Origin: Celerinatantimonas sp046054195
Lineage (GTDB): Bacteria; Pseudomonadota; Gammaproteobacteria; Enterobacterales; Celerinatantimonadaceae
Assembly: GCF_046054195.1 (NCBI RefSeq)
Contig: NZ_JBEQCS010000014.1
Span: 46,622-110,621 of the forward strand
Reading direction: 5' to 3'
DNA: 64,000 nucleotides
Shown in pieces: positions 43,053 to 52,027 of this stretch. Made by a program: the position numbers and the translations under genes. The number at the start of each line of letters is the position of its first letter. The first letter of the stretch is position 1. The notes below the pieces were generated by a model that searched no databases, had not been told where the DNA came from, and saw only the letters and a list, made by a program, of their open reading frames with translations.

Positions 43053-43599
43053 GATCATATCCTTTAGAGTGAAATTTCCAATGAAAGGTGCATAGACACA
43101 GCTCTGTATCATTTACAGATAAAGAGCATTAATGAAACAAATAAAACGACGTTTCGATATTAAATATAGAACTATTAATATATATATTAATTATTTTGAA
43201 TAGATAAATAAATTTACATTAACTGACACTTTTTGTTTTTTCTATAATTTTCATTAAATTATCAATATTGGCAATTAAGAATAGGTTATATCTCAAAATT
43301 TAGTAATCGATAGCGGATATTTATATATGGAAAATGACATTAAATCTAAAACAACGGAGATTTTTCATAAAATTAAAATTCAAGTAAATCACTTATAACG
43401 ACTAACTCATTATCAATTAAGGCATTATTTTAAATAAACATTATTAATTTTTATAATCATACTATTCGAAACAATAAATACGCTATCCATGCGTTCTATC
43501 ATTCCTGCATAGAAATACCATAGTTAGGCGCAACGTTACATCCGTTGCCCCTACCACCTCAAAGCCCATTAGTTTAAATATCAAGGAAGTGGTTTGCAG
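43053..43599. promoter_or_regulatory. Pectate lyase upstream region
   Basis: About 550 bp, extremely AT-rich, no coding frame. It carries the lyase promoter (leftward) with a KdgR-like site at 43140-43161. The rest shows no structure I can name. Confidence 0.5.
43140..43161. promoter_or_regulatory. KdgR-like operator upstream of the pectate lyase
   Basis: AATAAAACGACGTTTCGATATT fits the enterobacterial KdgR pattern AATRAAAYnnYRTTTYAT at nearly every position. KdgR represses pectin-degradation genes until KDG accumulates. Its presence suggests the organism has KdgR elsewhere. Confidence 0.55.
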
Positions 43600-44598
43600 T
43601 TAATCTGCAGCATTCGTTAACTCATTAAGTTTTCTAAGCGCAAAATCTCCGCGAAAGCGCACGGCTTGTGCTTTATCACTGGCAAACTGCTCTGCTAATA
43701 GACGAGCCTGATTGACATCATCAGAGAGGTTTTTAATCAGAAATTCTGCGCTTACCCGGCGCACGATTCCCGAACGGTCTTGGGCGGCCTGAAAAATAAG
43801 CTCCCAGGTTGGATAACTTTGAGTTAATTGGCGCTTCTGCGTTTGCCCGATGAGCGTACGAGCACCACTTTTTTTATCGGTCAATTGCCAGTATGCCTGC
43901 CCTCGATACCAGCTGGCATAGCCTTCTAGCATAAAACGATAGGCAATCGCCCTCACTGCAGGCTGAATCGCATCAATCGCAATTACAGGTAAGTGCGCTT
44001 CCCAAGCAGCAGAGCAGCAGAGCTGCATCAATAAACGAGGCATGGGACCGGAACTGCCTGTTATGATCTGCTGTTTAAGCGCAAGCTGAATTTCAGGCAG
44101 CTCGCTTATCGTAACCAATGCTTGCTTATCAACGTCATCAGCTCGTCCCCATGATGGGAAACGTAGGATTGCTTCAATAAGCGAATCAATCACCCAATCG
44201 CTCGGCGTTAAAGATGCAACATTAAGCAGTGATTCACGCGCCGCTTTTCGAACTGGCTCAGCCCAATCATTGAGTCTTCGCAACATCTGCGCAAAGAAAA
44301 AACGACTCGGGGCTCCTCGTTGCAACGCTCGCAGCGCTCTTTCCCGGACATAGCCATCGTAATGCATGACATCCAGCCAACTTATAAAATGTGCCTCGTT
44401 GCGAACAATTAATGCTCGGCGCAAAGCCATCTGGATGACTCGCTCCCAACGCTGTAATTTTTTAAGTGGTAATTGTTGGGTGATCTCAGCAATATCATCA
44501 AAAGAAGTGCTTGCTGGCCAATTTTCACGGGGCGCATAAAACGCAATAACAGCGTGGTAAAGCTGATTTTCGAGCGCATTATTGATATCTAGTATCAC
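43600..44598 (-). CDS. HEAT-repeat-like protein of unknown function
   Basis: A 332-residue, all-helical protein with repeating R-x-x-A-L-R-A-L, V-R-K-A-A-R-E-S-L-L and I-V-R-R-V-S-A-E-F-L-I segments, each about 35-40 residues apart, which suggests HEAT/ARM-type solenoid repeats. A protein-binding scaffold is likely. It heads a series of small same-strand genes of the immunity-like type. Confidence 0.65.
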   Translation of the reverse strand: MILDINNALENQLYHAVIAFYAPRENWPASTSFDDIAEITQQLPLKKLQRWERVIQMALRRALIVRNEAHFISWLDVMHYDGYVRERALRALQRGAPSRFFFAQMLRRLNDWAEPVRKAARESLLNVASLTPSDWVIDSLIEAILRFPSWGRADDVDKQALVTISELPEIQLALKQQIITGSSGPMPRLLMQLCCSAAWEAHLPVIAIDAIQPAVRAIAYRFMLEGYASWYRGQAYWQLTDKKSGARTLIGQTQKRQLTQSYPTWELIFQAAQDRSGIVRRVSAEFLIKNLSDDVNQARLLAEQFASDKAQAVRFRGDFALRKLNELTNAAD

Positions 44599-44643
44599 AA
44601 CATTACAACCTTTATTGTTGGATTAGTGCAGAGTTGGCTCATC

Positions 44644-45012
44644 TTACGCACTTTGGTCCTCGCTAAAAGAGAACTCACTTGCCGATGGCAATCTTCCCTG
44701 TTCATAGCATTCTTGTAATTGGCTCACAAACAAAGAGCTAAAACCAATAAACTGGGCTTTTGCCAGTAATATCCAATCATCAAGAATATAGCTGCTAACC
44801 TCGTGCGCATGACTCGCCTCAGACAGACGTTGGTATAGATCGGCGGTGTCAAAACCACAACATGCTGATTTAACCTGCTCATAGCTCTCACACCACTGGC
44901 TATCAAATGGGTCTTCATCTCGCCAGTCTAAATAATTATCTAGCTCTTCGCTCGAATAACTTGCTAAATGGCTATAGAAATTCTCGGGGATCTCAGGCCT
45001 ATTACAATTCAT
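44644..45012 (-). CDS. Hypothetical small acidic protein
   Basis: A 122-residue acidic protein (E-E-L-D-N-Y-L-D-W-R-D-E-D-P-F ... S-F-S-E-D-Q-S-A), soluble and helical. No family recognised. It is 45 bp upstream of the HEAT-like gene and on the same strand, so probably in one operon. Size, charge and setting are like immunity proteins of polymorphic toxins, but no toxin is adjacent. Confidence 0.6.
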   Translation of the reverse strand: MNCNRPEIPENFYSHLASYSSEELDNYLDWRDEDPFDSQWCESYEQVKSACCGFDTADLYQRLSEASHAHEVSSYILDDWILLAKAQFIGFSSLFVSQLQECYEQGRLPSASEFSFSEDQSA

Positions 45013-45081
45013 TGCTTATTCCCTTTTTGCTTTGTGATTGCTTTAAATATTTAAAAATTTCTTTTATTGCATGCAACAGTG

Positions 45082-45564
45082 CTATCCACCATAACTTTTA
45101 TCAAAATAAGTCCTTGCAGCTAATTGATTTAATCCTTGAGGATTGATTAAATACATCTGTTCAAGAGGATTATTTTTTGCTGTAGTGGCTATGCAAAATT
45201 CAAAATCGCAATAAGCACTATCATCAGGGTCAATATACCAACGCATCAACCATTCGTTACTTTGTGGATAAACAGCTGTTCGAACTTCGGCCTCACCATT
45301 CATACTGGCTCTTAACGACTGCTCATTGGCAACCATATTTTTAAGTTTTATCGAACTGATTGGTTTTGCTTGAGTTAAATAGCCATCGTGCTCATGCCAA
45401 TCATGATAGAGGTAGAAATTTTGCGGATTTGCATCAAGCAGCTTAGTGAAATATTTAAGCGCCTTTAGTAGGGTTTGCATACTGCTATCGACACCTGATG
45501 TCACTATTTTACCATCAAAAGGCATCTGAGCTTGTTTCCAGCGCTGTTCTAAATCGGGCGTCAT
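45082..45564 (-). CDS. Hypothetical protein
   Basis: A 160-residue soluble alpha/beta protein (Y-L-Y-H-D-W-H-E-H-D-G-Y near the middle; A-Y-C-D-F-E-F-C-I-A-T). No recognised family. Same strand and spacing as its neighbours; part of the orphan/immunity-like run. Confidence 0.58.
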   Translation of the reverse strand: MTPDLEQRWKQAQMPFDGKIVTSGVDSSMQTLLKALKYFTKLLDANPQNFYLYHDWHEHDGYLTQAKPISSIKLKNMVANEQSLRASMNGEAEVRTAVYPQSNEWLMRWYIDPDDSAYCDFEFCIATTAKNNPLEQMYLINPQGLNQLAARTYFDKSYGG

Positions 45565-45722
45565 CCTTGTTATTACCTTTTATCAAATCCATTTAAAGAA
45601 ATCATTTAAATATCGATAGATTAAACTCAAAATTAGCAGCTTTGAGCGACAGCATCTATCAGGGAGAATATACATACACAGCTTCATAGGTAGATAAACC
45701 AATAGTATTTATAATGGCAGTA

Positions 45723-46349
45723 TCAATCGTATTGTTTATGGTTGTTTTGCCAATAGTTTATCCCCCATTGCATCTTATTATTAACAAACACACGCCCGCC
45801 AGGCTGCGGATAACCGGGCGGAAGGATACGGATGTTGGCCCGACTCGGGAAAATATTCTTATCTTTTACAAGATGCTTAAACCATGAATATTCATGACAA
45901 AGTTCAGGGAGTGAAAAATAAATCAGCTCGCCTAGTGAACTAGCAAGCCAGTCTTCTAACTCTTCATCTTCGGTTAAAGGCGAATTCATCGCACAGCACT
46001 CGGCCATTTGTTGCAGTTGTGCATAATGGCGCACTTTCCAGTCGCAAAATTCAAAGATGTTCTCGCTCGATTTTAAGTCGATAAGCTTATTGAGATCATC
46101 TGGTTTAAGTTGCTCTTGTTCTTGCTCAGTGAATTGCTCATCAATAAAAAACGCAACCAAGGCATCTAAATGGTGAATAACCAATGCTGGATGTTCGCCA
46201 CTGCCTCCACCCAAAACCAAATTACTGGCATCAGCACTAAAATCACTCATTGCCCAACCATCACCTTGGATTGGCCCGATAGGATGATACAGAGGAAGAT
46301 AACCTAGTGAACCGATATATTCATGATCAAATCCATCGATATAACTCAT
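45723..46349 (-). CDS. Hypothetical protein
   Basis: A 208-residue soluble protein: G-G-G-S-G-E-H-P-A-L-V-I-H-H-L-D-A-L (about 46-63), a long acidic helical middle and R-I-L-P-P-G-Y-P-Q-P-G-G-R near the C-terminus. Family not recognised. Same-strand member of the run of small orphan genes. Confidence 0.6.
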   Translation of the reverse strand: MSYIDGFDHEYIGSLGYLPLYHPIGPIQGDGWAMSDFSADASNLVLGGGSGEHPALVIHHLDALVAFFIDEQFTEQEQEQLKPDDLNKLIDLKSSENIFEFCDWKVRHYAQLQQMAECCAMNSPLTEDEELEDWLASSLGELIYFSLPELCHEYSWFKHLVKDKNIFPSRANIRILPPGYPQPGGRVFVNNKMQWGINYWQNNHKQYD

Positions 46350-46396
46350 CTTTATTGCATCCTTTGTTTTGAGCTAAAAATCATCACCTCTGGCGA

Positions 46397-46798
46397 CTAT
46401 TTCTTAAGCCGATATTGCTGGTACAAATGCTCCACCGAGCTATCAACGATTTCTTTTAAAATGCCAAGCGCATCTTTATACGAAAGGGGCGGATAACTAT
46501 AGCTTACAGATTTACCACCAATGAACCCTAGCCAACCCCGCGACAGACGCACATCAACATCTAAACTAGCGACATCAAAATCAATAGGAACCAGTAGATA
46601 ACTGACTATCACAAATTCATCTTGTTGTTTGCTCAAGGTGATCCCCCCACCCTCGCCACTTTGCTCGAACTGCTCTATTTCATGGTGCCACGGATACTGG
46701 TTAATCGCCTCTTTTAGCTCGTCATAAGTCTTCACCTGATATTGGTGATTCACCACCTGAGCATTTTCATCATGATAATTACAATTCACATCAATCAT
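46397..46798 (-). CDS. Hypothetical immunity-like protein
   Basis: A 133-residue soluble protein, alternating beta and helix (E-G-G-G-I-T-L-S-K near the middle, then V-R-L-S-R-G-W-L-G-F-I-G-G). The G-G-G-I-T-L type strand and size recall Imm-family proteins, but I cannot assign one. Same-strand run. Confidence 0.58.
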   Translation of the reverse strand: MIDVNCNYHDENAQVVNHQYQVKTYDELKEAINQYPWHHEIEQFEQSGEGGGITLSKQQDEFVIVSYLLVPIDFDVASLDVDVRLSRGWLGFIGGKSVSYSYPPLSYKDALGILKEIVDSSVEHLYQQYRLKK

Positions 46799-46859
46799 TG
46801 CGTTGGCTTTCCTTTGGGTTTGAATTATTGCTGGTAGTGCTCAGGGTGTGACCTTCGGC

Positions 46860-47720
46860 TTAATGCAGACCGACCATCGCTTCATCTATCAATTGCAGCT
46901 GACTATTGCGAAACCGAAAAACACCTCGATAAAAGAACGCTGCATTTCCAGGATGGCAATAATAGAGGCTACCTTTAAGATATACTTGCAGTTGATGATC
47001 AACGATGCCGCTGGCAACTGGCGCTAAGCCGCAATAATCCATGTGGCTTAATCCGCCTTGGGTAATGTCTAAACGAGAAATTTGTCGCTTGTTCGAACTC
47101 ATCCTTAGTAGATTAAAAAACACATAGCTCAGCTCATTTGCATCAATGTTTTTGACCTCTTTATTTTTCTGGTTAGAAAGACACAGATAATGGTTTTGAT
47201 CATGCTGGCTTAATAATATGCCCTGAAAAGTTGGATCCGGACATGGCTCAGTATGCATTTGGCTTAATTTGTGTTGTTTTGCAAATTCCCGCCGACAAAC
47301 TTCGTTATTGTATACAATCTCGTGATAAACGTGTTGATCTTGCATACCACCAAGTGGCGACATCCAGCCATAAAGCATCCCCTGCCCTTTGGCCAAACAG
47401 CGACTATAATGGCCCACTTTAATTTGAGCCGCCATCAAATCGCTCATTAACCAATAATAACGAGATGCATTGGGCGCTGTTGCGGCACCAGGGTATAAGT
47501 CCATTTCACAGCGAGCAATAAAATCCGTTAACAATGCGTCAGCCTTGGAATATTGCTCTAATTTAAAAAGCTGATGAGCTTTTACTCTTACTTGACTCAA
47601 TGCATGTTGGCTACATTGTTCACCAGCAAAAACCTCAAAACTCACAGCCACAAGACTGAAAAGCCCCAAAAGAGCAACACAGCGATAAAAATAAGCGCAA
47701 AGAATCATCAGCTTTTTCAT
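46860..47720 (-). CDS. Exported protein of unknown function
   Basis: A 286-residue protein with an N-terminal signal peptide or anchor (hydrophobic 5-32, ending V-F-A-G). The first part is helical and TPR-like (A-D-A-L-L-T-D-F-I-A-R-C), the second richer in strands with several Cys. It starts 1 bp after the rnz stop, so it is co-transcribed with RNase Z, but a link is not known. Confidence 0.62.
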   Translation of the reverse strand: MKKLMILCAYFYRCVALLGLFSLVAVSFEVFAGEQCSQHALSQVRVKAHQLFKLEQYSKADALLTDFIARCEMDLYPGAATAPNASRYYWLMSDLMAAQIKVGHYSRCLAKGQGMLYGWMSPLGGMQDQHVYHEIVYNNEVCRREFAKQHKLSQMHTEPCPDPTFQGILLSQHDQNHYLCLSNQKNKEVKNIDANELSYVFFNLLRMSSNKRQISRLDITQGGLSHMDYCGLAPVASGIVDHQLQVYLKGSLYYCHPGNAAFFYRGVFRFRNSQLQLIDEAMVGLH

Positions 47721-47721
47721 T

Positions 47722-48687
47722 CTAATGGTGCTCCTCGAGGCTCAACCGCCCGTGTTTATCCAAGCGATAAGCGGCTAAATCGCGTGCTAAAAATAGGTTT
47801 GCGCTATAAACCTTAAGAGCTTCACGGCGAATATCCTCAATACAATGAGAGGCTTTGGGGCTATCTTGATAACGAGGACTAAAATGAGTCAGCACTAGAT
47901 TAGGCACTTGCGCAGATTGGGCAAATTGCGCGACTAATCGAGCATAGCTGTGGCCAACATCGGCCCCCACTTTCATTGCAACATCTTCGGTATACGTTGC
48001 CTCATGGACCAACACCTGACACCCAAGACAAATCTCTTTCAGTAGCGAAGGCGTGTCATTATCACCGCCGACAACAATTTTTTCGGGAGCGTGATTGTCG
48101 ATTAAATATTCTTGAGCATTGATGGGTTGCCCATTTACATGAACAGATTGTCCTTTGCTTATTTGCCCCCAGAGAGGCCCTTGGGCAATACCATCAGAGA
48201 TGAGCTTTTCAATGTTCAACTTAGGATTAGGATCTTGCTCTGTAAAACTATAAGCGTGCGATGGCACGCGATGGGACAATTGAGCCGCTTCAATGGTGAC
48301 ATCGCCGATACGCTGATGAAGCTTAGCGCTTACCTCAATAAAATGAAGTTCATAACCTAAGTAAAACTCGCTACATAAAGCGGTTGCCTCAAGCCACTGC
48401 GCAATTTCTTTAGGCGCAATAATAGTCAAAGGCTCTTTACGGCCATTCATCGCAGCACTTGAAAGTAGCCCCGGTAATCCATAACAGTGGTCGCCATGCA
48501 TATGGGTAATGCAAATACACTGCAACTGGTTTAGCGAAAGTGATGTGCGCAAAATCTGATGTTGAGTCCCTTCACCGCAATCGATTAAAAACCATCCTTT
48601 GCCTTGAGAACACAGCAGTGCTAATGCACTGACGTTTCGAGCTCGGGTTGGCGCGCCAGCCGACGTTCCTAAAAATTTAAGTTGCAT
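47722..48687 (-). CDS. rnz: Ribonuclease Z (tRNA 3' endonuclease, RNase BN)
   Basis: A 321-residue metallo-beta-lactamase-fold nuclease: H-x-H-x-D-H at residues 62-67 (T-H-M-H-G-D-H-C-Y-G-L-P-G-L), the N-terminal F-L-G-T-S-A-G-A-P-T-R-A-R-N and C-terminal H-F-S-P-R-Y, all typical of RNase Z. It processes tRNA 3' ends or degrades RNA in the cytoplasm. It is a core gene set among orphan genes. Confidence 0.94.
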   Translation of the reverse strand: MQLKFLGTSAGAPTRARNVSALALLCSQGKGWFLIDCGEGTQHQILRTSLSLNQLQCICITHMHGDHCYGLPGLLSSAAMNGRKEPLTIIAPKEIAQWLEATALCSEFYLGYELHFIEVSAKLHQRIGDVTIEAAQLSHRVPSHAYSFTEQDPNPKLNIEKLISDGIAQGPLWGQISKGQSVHVNGQPINAQEYLIDNHAPEKIVVGGDNDTPSLLKEICLGCQVLVHEATYTEDVAMKVGADVGHSYARLVAQFAQSAQVPNLVLTHFSPRYQDSPKASHCIEDIRREALKVYSANLFLARDLAAYRLDKHGRLSLEEHH

Positions 48688-48781
48688 AAAATCACTCTAT
48701 TTCCATATGGCAAAATTATCGTTGGGCAAGCTTGTGAAAAATCTAAAAGTCACAGCGACTAAAAAGCAGACTCACCTAAGT

Positions 48782-48811
48782 TTGTAACAAACCCGCCAGT
48801 GTTGTAACAAA
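48782..48811 (+). repeat. Tandem TTGTAACAAA sites upstream of a sigma-54-like promoter
   Basis: TTGTAACAAA at 48782-48791 and again at 48802-48811, exactly 20 bp apart, each nearly palindromic (TTGT-A-ACAA). They lie 60-90 bp before the promoter at 48870, where enhancer-binding activators usually bind. The activator is unknown. Confidence 0.5.
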
Positions 48812-48868
48812 TATCTGAAACACCACGCACACATCAAGCTAACTAACTGATTATAGGTAATAATAAAT

Positions 48869-48884
48869 CGGCATAAATATTGAT
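48869..48884 (+). promoter_or_regulatory. Sigma-54-type (-24/-12) promoter
   Basis: CGGCATAAATATTGAT matches TGGCAYRnnnnTTGCW at most positions, with GG and the -12 GA exactly 10 nt apart. It would start transcription about 35-40 nt before the ATG at 48931. Confidence 0.5.
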
Positions 48885-48930
48885 ATTACCTGAGTATGTT
48901 AATTCTTATTTATTTCCAAGGTATCTCAAT

Positions 48931-49161
48931 ATGGATGAACTTGAACTTAAAACACTGCGAAAATCAGTACGCCGAGCTAAACGTATCGCCTCTGAACATG
49001 CTGCAAAATTACATGATCTAGTCGAAGACCGACTTCCCAGCGACTACCAAGATATTCCACAATTAGCAGAAGATTGCTATGGCGCCTGTCAGACCTGGGC
49101 TCATTTAAATGCCCAGCTCAATGCCGCTGAAGCAGAAGCTGAAGTGCCCCAAAAAAGTTAA
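48931..49161 (+). CDS. Small CCE_0567/DUF683-like helical protein
   Basis: A 76-residue two-helix protein (M-D-E-L-E-L-K-T-L-R-K-S-V-R-R-A-K ... K-L-H-D-L-V-E-D-R-L-P ... I-P-Q-L-A-E-D-C-Y). The L-H-D-L-x-E-D-x-P-x(5)-I-P-x-L-A pattern resembles small metal-binding proteins (DUF683) found beside nitrogen-fixation genes. The ATG at 48931 is chosen because AAGG precedes it and because an upstream TTG frame would overlap a sigma-54-like promoter. It is the only plus-strand gene in a 12-kb minus-strand block. Family call is by eye. Confidence 0.6.
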   Translation: MDELELKTLRKSVRRAKRIASEHAAKLHDLVEDRLPSDYQDIPQLAEDCYGACQTWAHLNAQLNAAEAEAEVPQKS

Positions 49162-49213
49162 CGTGCCAGCCAAGTTTTACTTTTGGGAGCAGTTAAAAAC
49201 CGCTCCCATTGTC

Positions 49214-49786
49214 TTACTCAAGTTCAGTATCAATACGCAATGTCGCATAAGGGCAGAGAAACTCGCCAGGGATATAGAAACCATGTGCCAAATATTCATC
49301 TAAATTAGGCATATAGCCTTGCTCAATCGGGCTAAAACAGATGCTATAGCTATGAAATTGCTTATTCTTAAAACGCTCGATTAACTGACTATAAAACTCT
49401 TTATATCGAGGATTAGGCATCATGGGCGAGTCTGAGAGCGAGTCATAGCCACAACCTTTAAAAAATAACAAAATAGCCGTACCCGCATCGCACAGAGGAT
49501 GGTTAATCAACGCCTGCAATACCCGAAGACATTGTTCAGTATCATCTCCCCACTGATAATGATCGGCTGCGGCAAAGACTTCTTCTTTCGTTTGCAGTGC
49601 ATCGATAGTAATCAGCTGTGATTCATCTATTTTGAAATATTCCAACACTTGTTGCACGAGGTCTAAGTGTTCATCTGCTGCGCTAACAATTTGCTGATAA
49701 TGCTGCTGGCTTGTGATAAATCCACTTTCAGCACAGATAGTCACGCGTTGGCATTGCTCAGCCGTCAACTTTTTTCCTCTTACCAT
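49214..49786 (-). CDS. DUF4274-like hypothetical protein
   Basis: A 190-residue protein. The segment W-G-D-D-T-E-Q-C-L-R-V-L-Q-A-L-I-N-H-P-L-C-D-A-G-T-A-I-L-L (given in parts: D-D-T-E-Q-C, N-H-P-L-C-D-A-G-T-A) matches the DUF4274 core (hP-x-C-D-x-G-T-A). Function unknown; such domains occur in accessory/immunity neighbourhoods. Convergent with the DUF683-like gene. Confidence 0.65.
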   Translation of the reverse strand: MVRGKKLTAEQCQRVTICAESGFITSQQHYQQIVSAADEHLDLVQQVLEYFKIDESQLITIDALQTKEEVFAAADHYQWGDDTEQCLRVLQALINHPLCDAGTAILLFFKGCGYDSLSDSPMMPNPRYKEFYSQLIERFKNKQFHSYSICFSPIEQGYMPNLDEYLAHGFYIPGEFLCPYATLRIDTELE

Positions 49787-49814
49787 TGAAAGAATCCCTA
49801 TTTATTCATAATGG

Positions 49815-50309
49815 TTAACTAAGTGCTTGTTCTGCTAATTTCAGCAATTTTGCGATATCCCCTAACACTTCTTGGCGGGATTGCTCATCGATTAAAAATT
49901 CAAACAAAATAAACGCATCAGGGTGGTGATAAATATCGCCGATGGCATCAGATAATTCTCTAAGTTCATCATCACTAACTACTAATTTGACCTGTTTTGA
50001 ACCGTAGGCTTTGGTTAAATCAGCGCTACCGACCAATCGACATTCAACAGCAATTGCAAAAAGAGCAATCAACGCCTCTTCGTAATGAACCTGCTGCTCA
50101 TGACCATCAGCATTGATAAAACTCACATCGTGATCGGCATATTCCAATTGAAGAAAATCTTTACGTTGCGCAAGCAATTTATCAAGATCGCTGCGGCTAT
50201 AAATATCGTCTAACGAAATCGACTCGCTTGTAAAACTCTCAATAAATTCCTGAAAATCACCACCGAAATCAGTCCCAAATGCAGTATCTTTCACTTGTTC
50301 AATATACAT
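49815..50309 (-). CDS. Hypothetical acidic protein, coupled to the Imm22-like gene
   Basis: About 165 residues, acidic and helical (F-G-G-D-F-Q-E-F-I-E-S-F, L-V-V-S-D-D-E-L-R-E-L-S-D-A-I-G). The ATG at 50309 is chosen because GAGG lies 6 nt before it; it overlaps the stop of the upstream gene by 11 bp, so the two are translationally coupled. No recognised family. Confidence 0.6.
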   Translation of the reverse strand: MYIEQVKDTAFGTDFGGDFQEFIESFTSESISLDDIYSRSDLDKLLAQRKDFLQLEYADHDVSFINADGHEQQVHYEEALIALFAIAVECRLVGSADLTKAYGSKQVKLVVSDDELRELSDAIGDIYHHPDAFILFEFLIDEQSRQEVLGDIAKLLKLAEQALS

Positions 50310-50697
50310 AGCCATCCTCAATATTCTGGCGCGAAAAAAAGTCAAACAATCCTAAATAAATCAGTTTATTGTTATCTATTTGGCAAGTTTTTGGCGAACT
50401 AAAGTCTTCTTTATTCCCCACAATGACATAATTAAAACCTTGCGGAATTTGACGCTTCCAAGCGGTAATAATCTGCTGGCGATTTGTCTGTGATACTTCA
50501 CCAACAAATAGATCATCAATACCGCTGGTTAATTGATCGACAAAGAAAAAATCATGATCATAAAACCACTCATTCTGAGAGTGAGCAAAGCGACTAATTG
50601 GCGTCTCATCATCGTTGTAATGTTCTTCAAAAATCGCTTCGCACTCATCGTCAGAGCAAAAGTCTGCAGCCCAGATATGCGCCTGATATAAACACAT
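50299..50697 (-). CDS. Imm22-like immunity-type protein
   Basis: A 132-residue protein: A-H-I-W-A-A-D-F-C-S-D-D-E (strand then acidic helix), F-Y-D-H-D-F-F-F and N-Y-V-I-V-G resemble Imm22-type immunity proteins (W-x-G-x-F-x-S ... D-H-D-F). Such proteins neutralise toxins of contact-dependent or T6SS systems. No toxin gene is adjacent. Overlaps the next gene. Confidence 0.55.
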   Translation of the reverse strand: MCLYQAHIWAADFCSDDECEAIFEEHYNDDETPISRFAHSQNEWFYDHDFFFVDQLTSGIDDLFVGEVSQTNRQQIITAWKRQIPQGFNYVIVGNKEDFSSPKTCQIDNNKLIYLGLFDFFSRQNIEDGYVY

Positions 50698-50719
50698 TTA
50701 CAATCCTTAATACTCGCGG

Positions 50720-51355
50720 TTAACCAAAATCTAATCCAAGAGAATCAACTAATTGGCGATTCTGCACTTGATAAACTTGTTCCAATGGTGTTTGCAACGC
50801 GTCCAGCTGACCAAGCGCAACTTGCTGATAGAGCTGTGCAACTAGTGGGGAAATATCGTTAATCTCGATAATCCAATCGTGAGCGTATTGCATGAGCACA
50901 TCTGCGCGCAGACCCAGTTGAATGGCTCGACGCGAAAGTTTTTCGCCGAGTGGGCCATGATCAGGATCCCACTGCAGACGAACGTCAGAGTTAGCAACGG
51001 CCTGTTGCCAACTTTGTTGGTCGGGATATGCATGACTATCAAAGGAAGACGACACTGCATTGGCCAAAATATATTCAAAAGCTGAGCGTTTGAGTTTAAT
51101 CGCCAAGACCACTTCTTGAGAGGTTTTTAATCCCCATCCACAGCGATACATCATCCAAAGAAAATTAGGTTTAATCCAGCTCATTCGATTAAAACTAAAT
51201 TCACCGCCGAAATGGCCATGCTTGGCTGCATAATGACCAATTGACGGACAATAAGCCTGATAAACAGTAACTGAAGAGTCATCATATTGAGCCAGAATCA
51301 CTTTTCCTTGTTGTGGCCAGCGAAGCTGCTGCTCATTTAATAGCTGTAACTGCAT
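50720..51355 (-). CDS. DUF4291-family protein
   Basis: A 211-residue protein. V-Y-Q-A-Y-C-P-S-I-G, R-M-S-W-I-K-P-N-F-L-W-M-M-Y-R and L-Q-W-D-P-D-H match the DUF4291 signature segments (Y-Q-A-Y, R-M-T-W-I-K-P-S-F-L-W-M-M-Y-R-S, Q-W-D-P-E-R). Biochemical role unknown. Single cytoplasmic domain. Confidence 0.88.
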   Translation of the reverse strand: MQLQLLNEQQLRWPQQGKVILAQYDDSSVTVYQAYCPSIGHYAAKHGHFGGEFSFNRMSWIKPNFLWMMYRCGWGLKTSQEVVLAIKLKRSAFEYILANAVSSSFDSHAYPDQQSWQQAVANSDVRLQWDPDHGPLGEKLSRRAIQLGLRADVLMQYAHDWIIEINDISPLVAQLYQQVALGQLDALQTPLEQVYQVQNRQLVDSLGLDFG

Positions 51356-51520
51356 CCCTATTTCTCATATTAAATGTGCTTTTAGCCATAAATAAAAATG
51401 TGTATAACACAGTTATTAAATTTATAAATGCTAAATGAATGATACCGATTATAAGAACCATCGTTTTAAGTGATATATCGATATACACCTATATATTTGT
51501 TAACACATTATATTGATTTA

Positions 51521-52027
51521 TTACAAAAAACTTTTTCGCAAAACTATTTTTTGCTCTTTTAACAACTGGTGACATTTTTCAGCATCATTAACCACATCAA
51601 GCTCTGCGCCCGAATAGACCACAACATCACGGCCGCCGACCTGAAACGCAAGCTCCTGAAACGCTCGCTCTTCAATGCCAGTCAAGCCCCCTTCGAGCTT
51701 CTCCATGGGATGCATAATAATCTGTGGTAATGGTTTAAATCGGCCTGTTTTATATACTTGTTTCATGGCCTGCTGTATTAACATCGCTGACAAGTAGAAG
51801 TTATTTAAAAGCGATCGTGGATGGTCAAATGGATTAGAAACCTCAACATCAGCCTTTATCGATTTCTGGGCCTGATACCCAATTGAATCCAACTGTAATC
51901 CTTTTTTAGCGTGTTTAACGCCAATCAGAGCAACCTCATCAAATTGTTGCAAAGACTGGACATTAACAACCTTTAAACGATTTCCCCAAATTTGAATATA
52001 TAAAATTACTGCTGGAAATAACCTCAT
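51521..52027 (-). CDS. Small protein resembling the C-terminal subdomain of MreB
   Basis: A 168-residue protein. I-I-M-H-P-M-E-K-L-E-G-G-L-T-G-I-E-E-R-A-F-Q-E-L matches the I-H-P-x-E-x-x-E-G-G-L segment seen in small Vibrio/Shewanella proteins annotated as rod-shape-determining or MreB-like. There is no N-terminal ATP-binding half, so it is not a functional MreB. Role unknown. Confidence 0.6.
   Translation of the reverse strand: MRLFPAVILYIQIWGNRLKVVNVQSLQQFDEVALIGVKHAKKGLQLDSIGYQAQKSIKADVEVSNPFDHPRSLLNNFYLSAMLIQQAMKQVYKTGRFKPLPQIIMHPMEKLEGGLTGIEERAFQELAFQVGGRDVVVYSGAELDVVNDAEKCHQLLKEQKIVLRKSFL

Noticed and set aside
48781..48831. NifA upstream activator site (TGT-N10-ACA) before the DUF683-like gene
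   Set aside because: No TGT and ACA with exactly 10 bases between them; only the TTGTAACAAA dyads are present.
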